NCBI RefSeq assembly: GCF_017810075.1 | Contig: NZ_JADNYK010000009.1 | Location: 106,352 to 170,351 of the forward strand | Direction of reading: 5' to 3' | Origin: Pseudozobellia sp. WGM2 | Lineage (GTDB): Bacteria; Bacteroidota; Bacteroidia; Flavobacteriales; Flavobacteriaceae | DNA length: 64,000 nucleotides | Shown: positions 45,674-53,543 of the stretch, piece after piece | How positions within the stretch are numbered: position 1 is the first letter of the stretch | How the letters are laid out: every line of letters begins with the position of its first letter | The notes under the pieces: generated by a model | Databases searched by the model: none | Told to the model about the DNA's origin: nothing | What the model saw: only the letters and a program-made list of their open reading frames with translations | Position numbers and translations under genes: made by a program

Positions 45674-46948
45674 ATGAGTGATAAAAAACTAACTTTAAAG
45701 AAAAGGCTGCACATTCTAAAGCACCATTTTCGAGGTAAGAAAATGGCACCTGCTTTTAATGCGTTTCATACCTTTTTGTTTACGCCAGATGAGACCACCC
45801 ATAATGGTAGTCATGTAAGAGCTGCCGATGATTTGAAGCGAACTATGAATACGGTGATCATGGCTTTGGTTCCCGTGCTTCTTTTTTCGATGTTCAACGC
45901 CGGTTATCAACATTATTCAGCTATTAATGGTTTTCCAGAAAATTTCTCGGTAATAGAACATTTTCTTACATGGGATAATTTTTGGATCGGTATAATTAAG
46001 GTGTTGCCACTCGTGGTCGTTTCCTATGGTGTCGGTCTTCTTGTTGAATTTATTTTCGCCGTAATCAAAGGGCATGAAGTAGAAGAGGGGTATTTGGTTA
46101 CCGGTATGTTGGTGCCATTGATCGTTCCTATTGATACTCCACTTTGGATGTTGGCCGTAGCCGTGGTTTTTGGTGTGGTCATCGGTAAAGAAGTTTTTGG
46201 GGGTACCGGAATGAACATCTTGAACCCAGCGTTGACGATTAGGGCATTCTTGTTCTTTGCTTACCCAACTTGGATGAGTGGCGATAAGGTTTGGGTTTAT
46301 GAAGCGGTAGAGCGTGCAGGCGGGCCTGACGCAATTTCAGGGGAAACCATTTTAGGATATTTGGCACAAAATAAAGCGGCAGAAATGTCGTATTCGGTAT
46401 CTGATATGTTTTGGGGCTTTATTCCTGGTTCAGTTGGTGAAACCCCGACTTTTCTAATTCTTCTTGGCGGACTATTTTTGATTTTTAGTAAGATAGCGAG
46501 TTGGAGAATTATGTTAAGTGCCGTTATCGGTTCATTGGTGATGGGCCTAATATTTAACGGAGTGGTCGACCAGGGATGGATCGGTGAAACAAGTAAGTTC
46601 TACGGATTGATGAGCTTTGATTTTTGGCAGCATCTTTTAGTAGGTGGCCTGGCTTTCGGTATCGTTTATATGGCTACGGATCCTGTTACGGGGGCACAGA
46701 CCGATAAGGGTAAATGGTATTATGGTTTCTTCATCGGCTTCATTTCAGTATTGATCAGAGTGTTCAACCCAGCTTATCCAGAAGGGGTGTTCTTGGCAAT
46801 CTTACTGATGAACGTATTTGCTCCTACCATTGATCATTATGTCATTCAAGGCAATGTGAAGCGTAGAATGAAAAGACTTAAAAATGCTACTATTTTACCC
46901 AAAGATTCTGAGGGTGAAGAAAAAGAACTTCAAGTAGAAACCGCATAA
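45674..46948 (+). CDS. nqrB: Na+-translocating NADH:quinone reductase subunit B
   Basis: Membrane subunit carrying a covalent FMN (and riboflavin) of the Na+ pump. The 424-aa protein has about ten membrane segments and the motif KEVFGGTGMNILNPALTIRA. The FMN-accepting threonine is probably in PDAISGETILG: V. cholerae NqrB has DGYSGATALS at this place, so the Thr is kept but Ala before it is Glu here. Flavinylation would be carried out by the ApbE protein encoded at 50870. It starts 3 bp after nqrA. Confidence 0.96.
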   Translation: MSDKKLTLKKRLHILKHHFRGKKMAPAFNAFHTFLFTPDETTHNGSHVRAADDLKRTMNTVIMALVPVLLFSMFNAGYQHYSAINGFPENFSVIEHFLTWDNFWIGIIKVLPLVVVSYGVGLLVEFIFAVIKGHEVEEGYLVTGMLVPLIVPIDTPLWMLAVAVVFGVVIGKEVFGGTGMNILNPALTIRAFLFFAYPTWMSGDKVWVYEAVERAGGPDAISGETILGYLAQNKAAEMSYSVSDMFWGFIPGSVGETPTFLILLGGLFLIFSKIASWRIMLSAVIGSLVMGLIFNGVVDQGWIGETSKFYGLMSFDFWQHLLVGGLAFGIVYMATDPVTGAQTDKGKWYYGFFIGFISVLIRVFNPAYPEGVFLAILLMNVFAPTIDHYVIQGNVKRRMKRLKNATILPKDSEGEEKELQVETA

Positions 46949-46950
46949 TT

Positions 46951-47700
46951 ATGGCAATTAATACAGATAAAAACGTATATACGGTTGTTTTCGCAGCCAT
47001 TATGGTCGTTGTCGTTGGATCTCTTCTTGCTTTTATGGCCTCAGGTCTAAAAGATAGAATTCAGGAAAACGAACGTTTCGAAAAACAACAGAACATTCTT
47101 TACGCTATGGGCGTGAATGAAAACCAAGATGAGGGTAGTGTGGCGTTTATACCTACCGATAAGGTTGAAGAGCAGTTTTCAAAGTACATTAAAGAGCAAA
47201 TCGTTATCAAAGGCGATGAAGTGGTTCAGAACGACGAGGCCTATCTTATCGATATGAAAAGACAATTGGCCCTTTATAGTAAGGGGGGAACTCCTGAACT
47301 TCCACTTTTTATTGGTGAAAAAGACGGTAAGAAGTCTTACATCATACCTATGTACGGTAAAGGTCTTTGGGACGCCATCTGGGGTTTTATTTCTTTGGAT
47401 GAGAGTATGACGGTGCAAGGCGTATATTTTGACCACAAGGGCGAGACACCTGGTTTGGGTGCTAATATTAAGCAACGTTATTTCATGGATGATTTTAAGG
47501 GGGAAACAATTTTATCGGGTACGCGGTACGCTGGTATTAATGTGGCCAAAGGAAATAATGATCCATTGAACGAAACAAAAGATGATAATGAGGTTGATGC
47601 TTTGGCTGGGGCTACGATTACCGGAAACGGGGTTTCGGCCATGATCAAAGAGAGTGTAAACCTTTATAAAGATTATTTACAAACCATTAGCGCAAAATAA
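46951..47700 (+). CDS. nqrC: Na+-translocating NADH:quinone reductase subunit C
   Basis: Single-span membrane subunit with a covalent FMN on its periplasmic domain. The 249-aa protein has one N-terminal membrane segment (about 9-31) and the ApbE target motif DALAGATITGNG (FMN-accepting Thr at codon 47614-47616). Also visible is the conserved YGKGLWDAIWGFISLD. Gap to nqrB is 2 bp. Confidence 0.96.
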   Translation: MAINTDKNVYTVVFAAIMVVVVGSLLAFMASGLKDRIQENERFEKQQNILYAMGVNENQDEGSVAFIPTDKVEEQFSKYIKEQIVIKGDEVVQNDEAYLIDMKRQLALYSKGGTPELPLFIGEKDGKKSYIIPMYGKGLWDAIWGFISLDESMTVQGVYFDHKGETPGLGANIKQRYFMDDFKGETILSGTRYAGINVAKGNNDPLNETKDDNEVDALAGATITGNGVSAMIKESVNLYKDYLQTISAK

Positions 47701-47701
47701 T

Positions 47702-48349
47702 ATGGCACTATTGACGAAAAAAGATACGAACCTGATTACCGATCCGTTAGCGGACAATAACCCAATTACCATTCAGGTATTGGGTATCTGCTCGGCATTG
47801 GCGATTACTGCAGAACTAAAGGCTTCCATCGTGATGGCCGTGGCCGTGATTTTTGTATTGGGTGTGGGTAACGTAGTAATATCATTAATGCGAAACATCA
47901 TTCCTTCTAAAATTAGAATTATTGTGCAATTGATCGTGGTCGCTACTTTGGTTATTGTGGTGGATCAAGTACTTAAAGCTTTTGCATACGAACTTAGTAA
48001 AACGCTATCGGTATTTGTAGGTTTGATTATAACCAACTGTATTATCATGGGGCGTTTTGAAGCCTTCGCCTTGGGTAATGGCCCATGGCGCTCATTTTTA
48101 GATGGTATAGGTAACGCCTTAGGTTACGGCGTTATTTTGGTAATTGTTGGTTTCTTTAGAGAACTTTTGGGTTCCGGAACTTTGTTAGGTTACAAAGTAT
48201 TGGGCGACCCGATTGCTAAAACGGGGCTTTACGCTACTGGTTATGAAAATAATGGGTTTATGATTATACCCCCCGCGGCTTTGATTGTGGTAGGTATCAT
48301 CATTTGGGTTCAGCGTTCGCGTAATACAGCGTTGATCGAGGATCATTAA
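47702..48349 (+). CDS. nqrD: Na+-translocating NADH:quinone reductase subunit D
   Basis: Six-helix membrane subunit that, with NqrE, holds an iron centre at the middle of the membrane. The 215-aa product has the family segments NNPITIQVLGICSALAIT and, in the second repeat, FVGLIITNCIIMGRFEAFAL, each with the conserved Cys that contributes an iron ligand. It starts 1 bp after nqrC. Confidence 0.96.
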   Translation: MALLTKKDTNLITDPLADNNPITIQVLGICSALAITAELKASIVMAVAVIFVLGVGNVVISLMRNIIPSKIRIIVQLIVVATLVIVVDQVLKAFAYELSKTLSVFVGLIITNCIIMGRFEAFALGNGPWRSFLDGIGNALGYGVILVIVGFFRELLGSGTLLGYKVLGDPIAKTGLYATGYENNGFMIIPPAALIVVGIIIWVQRSRNTALIEDH

Positions 48350-48372
48350 TATAAAGGATTAAAAGAAGAATT

Positions 48373-49125
48373 ATGTTAGAGCATATAGAATTGTTTTTTA
48401 AATCCATCTTTATAGACAACATGGTATTTGCCGTGTTCTTGGGGATGTGTTCTTACCTAGCGGTTTCAAAGAAAGTAGCTACGGCTGTTGGTTTGGGTGC
48501 TGCTGTTATATTTGTATTGGCGGTGACAGTGCCGTTGAATTGGTTGCTTGATCAGTACTTGCTTCGTGACGGGGCTTTGGCTTGGTTGGGGTCTGAATAT
48601 GCCGATTATAACCTTAGCTTCCTTTCGTTTATATTATTTATCGCAACCATTGCGACTATGGTACAATTGGTTGAAATCGTGGTAGAGAAATTTTCACCGT
48701 CGCTTTATAATTCCTTAGGTATATTCTTGCCATTGATTGCGGTAAATTGTGCCATCTTAGGGGGGTCATTATTTATGCAATCTAGAGATATTCAAACTTT
48801 AGGTTTGGCATTTAATTATGGGGTAAGTTCTGGTATCGGGTGGTTCTTGGCTATTTTAGCGATCGCTGCCATTCGTGAAAAAATCAGATATTCAAATGTA
48901 CCGCCACCATTAAGAGGTCTTGGTATAACATTTATCATTACAGGTTTAATGGGTATCGGCTTTCAAAGCTTTGGAGGTATGCTTACCGGAGGTGATGATG
49001 GTGCGGCAGCTGAAGAAGAGCAACGTATGGATTATGATAAGGTGTCTGAAATCGAAAAGAAAGATTCTGAGAAAGAGGATATCGACGAAAAAGAAATTTC
49101 TTATAACGACGCAATAAACAATTAG
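48373..49125 (+). CDS. nqrE: Na+-translocating NADH:quinone reductase subunit E
   Basis: Six-helix partner of NqrD, contributing the other two cysteines for the membrane iron site (FAVFLGMCSYLAVSK and LIAVNCAILGGSLFMQ). The 250-aa protein is about 50 residues longer than V. cholerae NqrE (198 aa) because of a charged C-terminal tail (about 215-250, rich in Asp, Glu and Lys), apparently cytoplasmic. The tail may be a lineage feature. Confidence 0.96.
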   Translation: MLEHIELFFKSIFIDNMVFAVFLGMCSYLAVSKKVATAVGLGAAVIFVLAVTVPLNWLLDQYLLRDGALAWLGSEYADYNLSFLSFILFIATIATMVQLVEIVVEKFSPSLYNSLGIFLPLIAVNCAILGGSLFMQSRDIQTLGLAFNYGVSSGIGWFLAILAIAAIREKIRYSNVPPPLRGLGITFIITGLMGIGFQSFGGMLTGGDDGAAAEEEQRMDYDKVSEIEKKDSEKEDIDEKEISYNDAINN

Positions 49126-49127
49126 AT

Positions 49128-50435
49128 ATGCTATTAGCAACTAGTACTGGCGGAACTATACTTATTACGGTAGTCGCATTCTTAATACTTTTAATGATAT
49201 TGGTAGCACTATTGTTGTTCACCAAAGAAAAATTATCACCTTCCGGTCCGGTGACAATTACCATTAACGGAGAGAAGAAAATTGAAGTGGGATCGGGTAG
49301 TTCTTTGCTTTCTACATTAGGTAATCAAAAAGTTTTTTTACCATCGGCTTGCGGTGGCGGTGGTACCTGTATTCAGTGTGAATGTCACGTATTGTCAGGT
49401 GGGGGCGAAGCGCTTCCAACGGAAACACCTCATTTCTCAAAGAGAGAATTGAACGCTGGTGCACGTTTGGCCTGCCAAGTTAAGGTGAAGCAAGATATGG
49501 AGGTTACTATACCCGAAGAGGTGTTCGGTATCAAAAAATGGCCGGCAAAAGTGGTTCGTAACTATAACGTAGCTTCGTTTATTAAGGAATTTGTTGTTGA
49601 GATTCCTGAAGATATGGGGTATAAAGCCGGGGGGTATATTCAAATCGAAATTCCTAAATGTGAGATTAAGTATTCCGATATAGATATAACCGCTCACCCA
49701 GACGAACACGAAACTCCTGATAAATTTCAGGCGGAGTGGGACAAGTTCAACCTTTGGCCATTGGTTATGAAAAATCCTGAGACTGTAGAAAGAGCTTATT
49801 CTATGGCTTCATACCCAGCGGAAGGAAGAGAGATTATGTTGAATGTTCGTATTGCGACTCCACCATGGGATCGCTCTAAGAACGGTTGGATGGATGTTAA
49901 CCCAGGTGTTGCTTCGTCTTACATATTTAATTTGAAACCGGGTGATGATGTTGTAATTTCAGGGCCTTACGGTGAATTCTTTATTAACGAATCTGATTCG
50001 GAGATGCTTTATGTCGGTGGTGGGGCAGGTATGGCACCAATGCGCTCGCATTTATATCACTTGTTCAAAACCTTAAAGACTAACAGAAAAGTAACGTATT
50101 GGTACGGTGGTCGTTCTAAAAGAGAGCTTTTCTATTTAGAGCACTTTAGGGAATTGGAAAGAAATTTCCCTAACTTCAAATTCTATTTAGCCCTTTCAGA
50201 ACCTATGGAAGAAGATAATTGGAAGGTTAAGGAAAATATTGATGCGCCTGGAGATGGTTTCGTAGGCTTTATTCACAATTGTGTGATAGATAACTATTTG
50301 AGCCTTCACGAATCTCCTGAAGATATCGAACTCTACTTCTGTGGGCCTCCGTTGATGAACAAGGCGGTACAGAAAATGGGTGAAGATTTTGGTATTCCCG
50401 ATGAGCACATTCGTTTTGATGACTTTGGAGGTTAA
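49128..50435 (+). CDS. nqrF: Na+-translocating NADH:quinone reductase subunit F
   Basis: Electron-entry subunit: oxidises NADH and passes electrons through FAD and a 2Fe-2S cluster. Order in the 435-aa protein: N-terminal membrane helix (about 8-30), 2Fe-2S ferredoxin domain with SACGGGGTCIQCECHV and ARLACQ, FAD domain with RAYSMASYP, and NADH domain ending FGIPDEHIRFDDFGG. A strong terminator follows at 50470, which ends the six-gene operon. Confidence 0.97.
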   Translation: MLLATSTGGTILITVVAFLILLMILVALLLFTKEKLSPSGPVTITINGEKKIEVGSGSSLLSTLGNQKVFLPSACGGGGTCIQCECHVLSGGGEALPTETPHFSKRELNAGARLACQVKVKQDMEVTIPEEVFGIKKWPAKVVRNYNVASFIKEFVVEIPEDMGYKAGGYIQIEIPKCEIKYSDIDITAHPDEHETPDKFQAEWDKFNLWPLVMKNPETVERAYSMASYPAEGREIMLNVRIATPPWDRSKNGWMDVNPGVASSYIFNLKPGDDVVISGPYGEFFINESDSEMLYVGGGAGMAPMRSHLYHLFKTLKTNRKVTYWYGGRSKRELFYLEHFRELERNFPNFKFYLALSEPMEEDNWKVKENIDAPGDGFVGFIHNCVIDNYLSLHESPEDIELYFCGPPLMNKAVQKMGEDFGIPDEHIRFDDFGG

Positions 50436-50469
50436 ACATAAAGCCTTTAAGATATTTTTGAAAATTATA

Positions 50470-50498
50470 AACCGATGTTCTTGCATCGGTTTTTTTGA
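50470..50498 (+). terminator. Terminator after nqrF
   Basis: Perfect 9-bp stem AAACCGATG (50470-50478) / CATCGGTTT (50485-50493) followed by T's. Confidence 0.88.
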
Positions 50499-50511
50499 TT
50501 GACTCCGAAAG

Positions 50512-50880
50512 ATGAAACAAGAACTTTCAGAACAAGAGTTGCATAATTTGGCCATGAACATTGTGGGTAGAGAACTCGAAGCCGACGGCTTTGAGTTTAT
50601 GGGTGTAAACAGTAAGCCCAAGAAAAATCCGCAGTTCGTTTGTCTTAAAGACAAGCAGCTACATTTTATTGTCGTGAGACATATTGCCTACCCAGACAAT
50701 CCGAGAGTCTATGATAAGGCGTTCATGGCTAAAATGAAAGACCACGCCGATAAGCAAGAAGCACGTGTTTATTATGCCGGGGTTGGACTCTCAAATGCAA
50801 AAGACCGACAGCTTCCCGTTTATTTGAATGAAGAGTATATTGTTGATTATAACGGATTGATAGAGATTGATGATGAATAG
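50512..50880 (+). CDS. Small protein between nqr operon and apbE, function unknown
   Basis: Not assigned. The 122-aa soluble-looking protein has no membrane segment or signal peptide. It contains a central ICAL-like strand run (HFIVVRHIAYPDNPRVYD) and VYYAGVGLSNAKDRQLPVYL. In flavobacterial genomes such genes next to nqrF are sometimes labelled as extra NqrF sequences; I see no ferredoxin or flavin domain here. It starts 14 bp after the nqr terminator and overlaps apbE by up to 14 bp, so it is translated together with apbE. An assembly or flavinylation accessory role is a guess from position. Confidence 0.8.
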   Translation: MKQELSEQELHNLAMNIVGRELEADGFEFMGVNSKPKKNPQFVCLKDKQLHFIVVRHIAYPDNPRVYDKAFMAKMKDHADKQEARVYYAGVGLSNAKDRQLPVYLNEEYIVDYNGLIEIDDE

Positions 50881-51886
50881 AATATTACTACTAAGTTTAT
50901 TGGTGAGCCTTTTTTCCTGCGGAGAAAAAAAATCGAAGATTGTTCGTAACGTCAATAGCGGTGCGGCGTTGGGTACCTCATATCATTTAATCTATCTTAC
51001 TGAAAACGAACCACTCGATTTGCAAAAAGAGATAGATTCAGTATTTAACGTAATTAATAGATCGCTTTCTACGTATATACCTGATTCTGATATCTCAAGA
51101 ATTAATCAGGGTGACAGTACAGTGGTGGTCGATGAGATGTTCAGGCAGGTTTATGAGTTATCAAGAGAGGCATATTTAGCTACAGATGGGTATTTTGACC
51201 CAACCGTGGGGCTTTTGGTAAATGCATGGGGTTTTGGCCCTGAGAAACGGATTGAAATGGATAGTGCCCAAGTTCAGAGTTTGATGTCAAAGGTCGGATT
51301 CGATAATATAACCCTCACCGGTGAAAATCGGATCATAAAATCTAAACCTAACATGTATCTTGATTTTAATGCAATCGCCAAAGGGTATTCGATAGATAGA
51401 TTGGCGGTTTTGATGGATAGTAAAGGCATTGAAAATTACCTGCTTGAAGTTGGGGGTGAATTGGTGGCGAAAGGTGTTAACCAGGTCAAGCAAAAAGAGT
51501 GGGTAGTGGGTATCGATGATCCCCAGGTGGAAAATGGTCGCCAACTTAAGCTTACGATTCGACTAAAGGATCGAGCATTGGCATCTTCAGGTAATTACAG
51601 ACATTTTCGCGTCGATGAGGCAACTGGTAAAAAGTATGTTCATACCATAGACCCGATTACCGGCTTCACTAAGAATGCCAATACTTTAGCGACTACTATC
51701 ATTGCTGAAAATTGTGCTTTGGCAGATGCCTATGCTACCGCTTTTATGGCAATGGATCTAGATGATGCATTAAAACTTTTGGCAGAATTTCCAGAGTTGG
51801 AGGCCTATATTATTTATGTTGACGAGAATGGCGAAACGCAAGAATTTATGAGTCCGGGGTTTGAAAAGATTGTCTCGAGTAATTAA
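50870..51886 (+). CDS. apbE: FAD:protein FMN transferase (flavinyltransferase)
   Basis: Periplasmic lipoprotein that moves FMN from FAD to Thr in NqrB and NqrC. The 338-aa product begins with a lipoprotein signal (lipobox LFSC, Cys at about 17), has ALGTSYHLIYL-type FAD segments, the conserved YLDFNAIAKGYSIDRL, YLLEVGGELVAKG and the metal/FAD motif VHTIDPITGF. ATG at 50870 or 50873 is preferred to an in-frame TTG at 50867. It overlaps the end of the 122-aa gene and lies next to nqr as expected for this enzyme. Its stop TAA shares bases with the convergent methyltransferase stop. Confidence 0.94.
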   Translation: MMNRILLLSLLVSLFSCGEKKSKIVRNVNSGAALGTSYHLIYLTENEPLDLQKEIDSVFNVINRSLSTYIPDSDISRINQGDSTVVVDEMFRQVYELSREAYLATDGYFDPTVGLLVNAWGFGPEKRIEMDSAQVQSLMSKVGFDNITLTGENRIIKSKPNMYLDFNAIAKGYSIDRLAVLMDSKGIENYLLEVGGELVAKGVNQVKQKEWVVGIDDPQVENGRQLKLTIRLKDRALASSGNYRHFRVDEATGKKYVHTIDPITGFTKNANTLATTIIAENCALADAYATAFMAMDLDDALKLLAEFPELEAYIIYVDENGETQEFMSPGFEKIVSSN

Positions 51887-52653
51887 ATAGGCTTTCGTAC
51901 CACAGGTATTATTTCACCAACGGCCAAACGATACCTATCTATTTCTGAATCGGAGAGAATGTCTGTGTAATCAACTTCTTCCACATTAAAACCTATACTT
52001 CTCAACTTATCGAAATAGTCTCTACCGTATACCCTAACATGGTCGTACTGACCAAATATTTTGGCCCTTTCTTTCTTATCGGTAATCGAGTTATCCTCGA
52101 AAGTTTTCTCACGTTTTAAGTCTTGTGGAATTTGAAATACACCCCATCCGCCATTTTTTAAAACTCTAAATAGTTCTTCCATTGCCTTGGTATCATCAGG
52201 TATATGCTCAAGTACATGGTTGCAGAGAATAACATCGAACGAATTCTCTTTAAAAGGGAGATTGCAAATATCGGCTTTTACATCCGCTAGCGGTGAATTA
52301 AGATCCGTTGTGGTGTAATCAAGATTCTTTAGTTTCCTAAATCGTTTGTAGTAGGGTTGTTCAGGTGCGAAATGCAAAACTTTCAAATTTCCATTGAAGA
52401 AGTTGGTCTCGCTTTGAAGATACAGCCATAGCAATCGGTGACGCTCTAGCGATAGGGTAGAAGGCGACAATACATTTTCTCTAGGGTTTTCATATCCGTA
52501 GGGGAGAAAGCTTCTAAAACTCTTTCTGTCAATGGGGTCGGTATATTTGCTGCCCTTCATCCATAGAGCGAATATCGGTCTTACCAAATAGCTTAAGCTT
52601 ATGAGCCAAGGTCGCGGAATAAGGTTGAGGAAAAACTTAAAAATTTTAGACAC
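51883..52653 (-). CDS. Class I SAM-dependent methyltransferase
   Basis: Methyltransferase of unknown substrate. The 256-aa product has an N-terminal region with a hydrophobic stretch (about 1-30), then a Rossmann domain in which the SAM loop is degenerate (VLHFAPEQPYYKRF), the acidic motif TTDLNSPLADVKADIC, motif post-I FDVILCNHVLEHIPDD and FRVLKNGGWGVFQIP. Proteins of this build are common in Bacteroidetes. It faces apbE; the two genes share the TTAA of their stop codons. Confidence 0.88.
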   Translation of the reverse strand: MSKIFKFFLNLIPRPWLISLSYLVRPIFALWMKGSKYTDPIDRKSFRSFLPYGYENPRENVLSPSTLSLERHRLLWLYLQSETNFFNGNLKVLHFAPEQPYYKRFRKLKNLDYTTTDLNSPLADVKADICNLPFKENSFDVILCNHVLEHIPDDTKAMEELFRVLKNGGWGVFQIPQDLKREKTFEDNSITDKKERAKIFGQYDHVRVYGRDYFDKLRSIGFNVEEVDYTDILSDSEIDRYRLAVGEIIPVVRKPI

Positions 52654-52692
52654 TAAAGGTGACGGTTTGCGCCAATGAAATGGCCTTGTTGA

Positions 52693-53511
52693 TTAAAGAA
52701 CCAGTTTCACTTGACGAAATTCATCTTCTTCATTGCTTTCGATACCTAGCGCTTCATAAATATATTGGTAGGTAGAAAGTAATTCTGGTTTGCCATCTAC
52801 AATTGCCACATTGTGTTCGAAATGGGCGCTTGGTTTTCCGTCTGCGGTAAGTATGGTCCACCCATCTTTCAATTGCTTTATACGTTTGGTACCCATGTTG
52901 ATCATGGGCTCTATGGCTACCACCATGCCCTCAGCAAACTTCTTGCCTCTTCCACGCTTACCGTAATTGGGCATTTCCGGGCCTTCATGAAGCTTTTTAC
53001 CTAGGCCATGACCTACGAGTTCTCTGACTACACCATACCCATGGCTTTCAGTGTAATTCTGTATGGCATAGGCCACATCACCAACTCTATTTCCAACTTT
53101 AAATTCTTTAATGCCCAAGTATAAAGACTCTTTGGTCACTTTAAGTAATTTTCGTGTTTCCGGTTCGACCTCGCCAACTTCGAATGTGTAGGCGTGATCT
53201 CCGTAATACCCATTTTTAATGGCTCCACAATCCACAGATATAATATCACCTTCTTTCAAGGGTTCTTTGTTAGGTATGCCATGAACTACTTGGGCATTAG
53301 GGCTCATGTTCAAAGTGTTGGGAAAACCATACATGCCTAAAAACCCAGGTTCGGCACCCTGGGAACGAATAAACTCTTCTGCTAGTTTATCAAGATAAAG
53401 GGCGTCTACCCCTGGCTTTAATTCAGCGGCGATCATGCCCAAAGTCTTAGAGACAACTAATGCGCTTTCGCGCATTAGTTCTATTTCTTCCGGTGTCTTT
53501 ATTTTTACCAT
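52693..53511 (-). CDS. map: Methionine aminopeptidase, type I
   Basis: Removes the initiator methionine from nascent proteins; dinuclear metal enzyme. The 272-aa protein has the pita-bread fold motifs: VVHGIPN, the metal ligands in SVDCGAIKNGYYGDHAYTF, GHGLGKKLHEGP, and MVVAIEPMI, and the distal Glu in FEHNVAIV. A -7 box lies only 5 bp before the ATG. It lies 33 bp after gpmI on the same strand. Confidence 0.97.
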   Translation of the reverse strand: MVKIKTPEEIELMRESALVVSKTLGMIAAELKPGVDALYLDKLAEEFIRSQGAEPGFLGMYGFPNTLNMSPNAQVVHGIPNKEPLKEGDIISVDCGAIKNGYYGDHAYTFEVGEVEPETRKLLKVTKESLYLGIKEFKVGNRVGDVAYAIQNYTESHGYGVVRELVGHGLGKKLHEGPEMPNYGKRGRGKKFAEGMVVAIEPMINMGTKRIKQLKDGWTILTADGKPSAHFEHNVAIVDGKPELLSTYQYIYEALGIESNEEDEFRQVKLVL

Positions 53512-53516
53512 AAACG

Positions 53517-53524
53517 CAAAGGTA
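53517..53524 (-). promoter_or_regulatory. -7 box abutting the map start (TACCTTTG)
   Basis: Perfect TAnnTTTG ending 5 bp before the map ATG (53511). If used, the mRNA would begin at or near the start codon. Confidence 0.5.
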
Positions 53525-53543
53525 CGTAATTGCTATAATTTCT

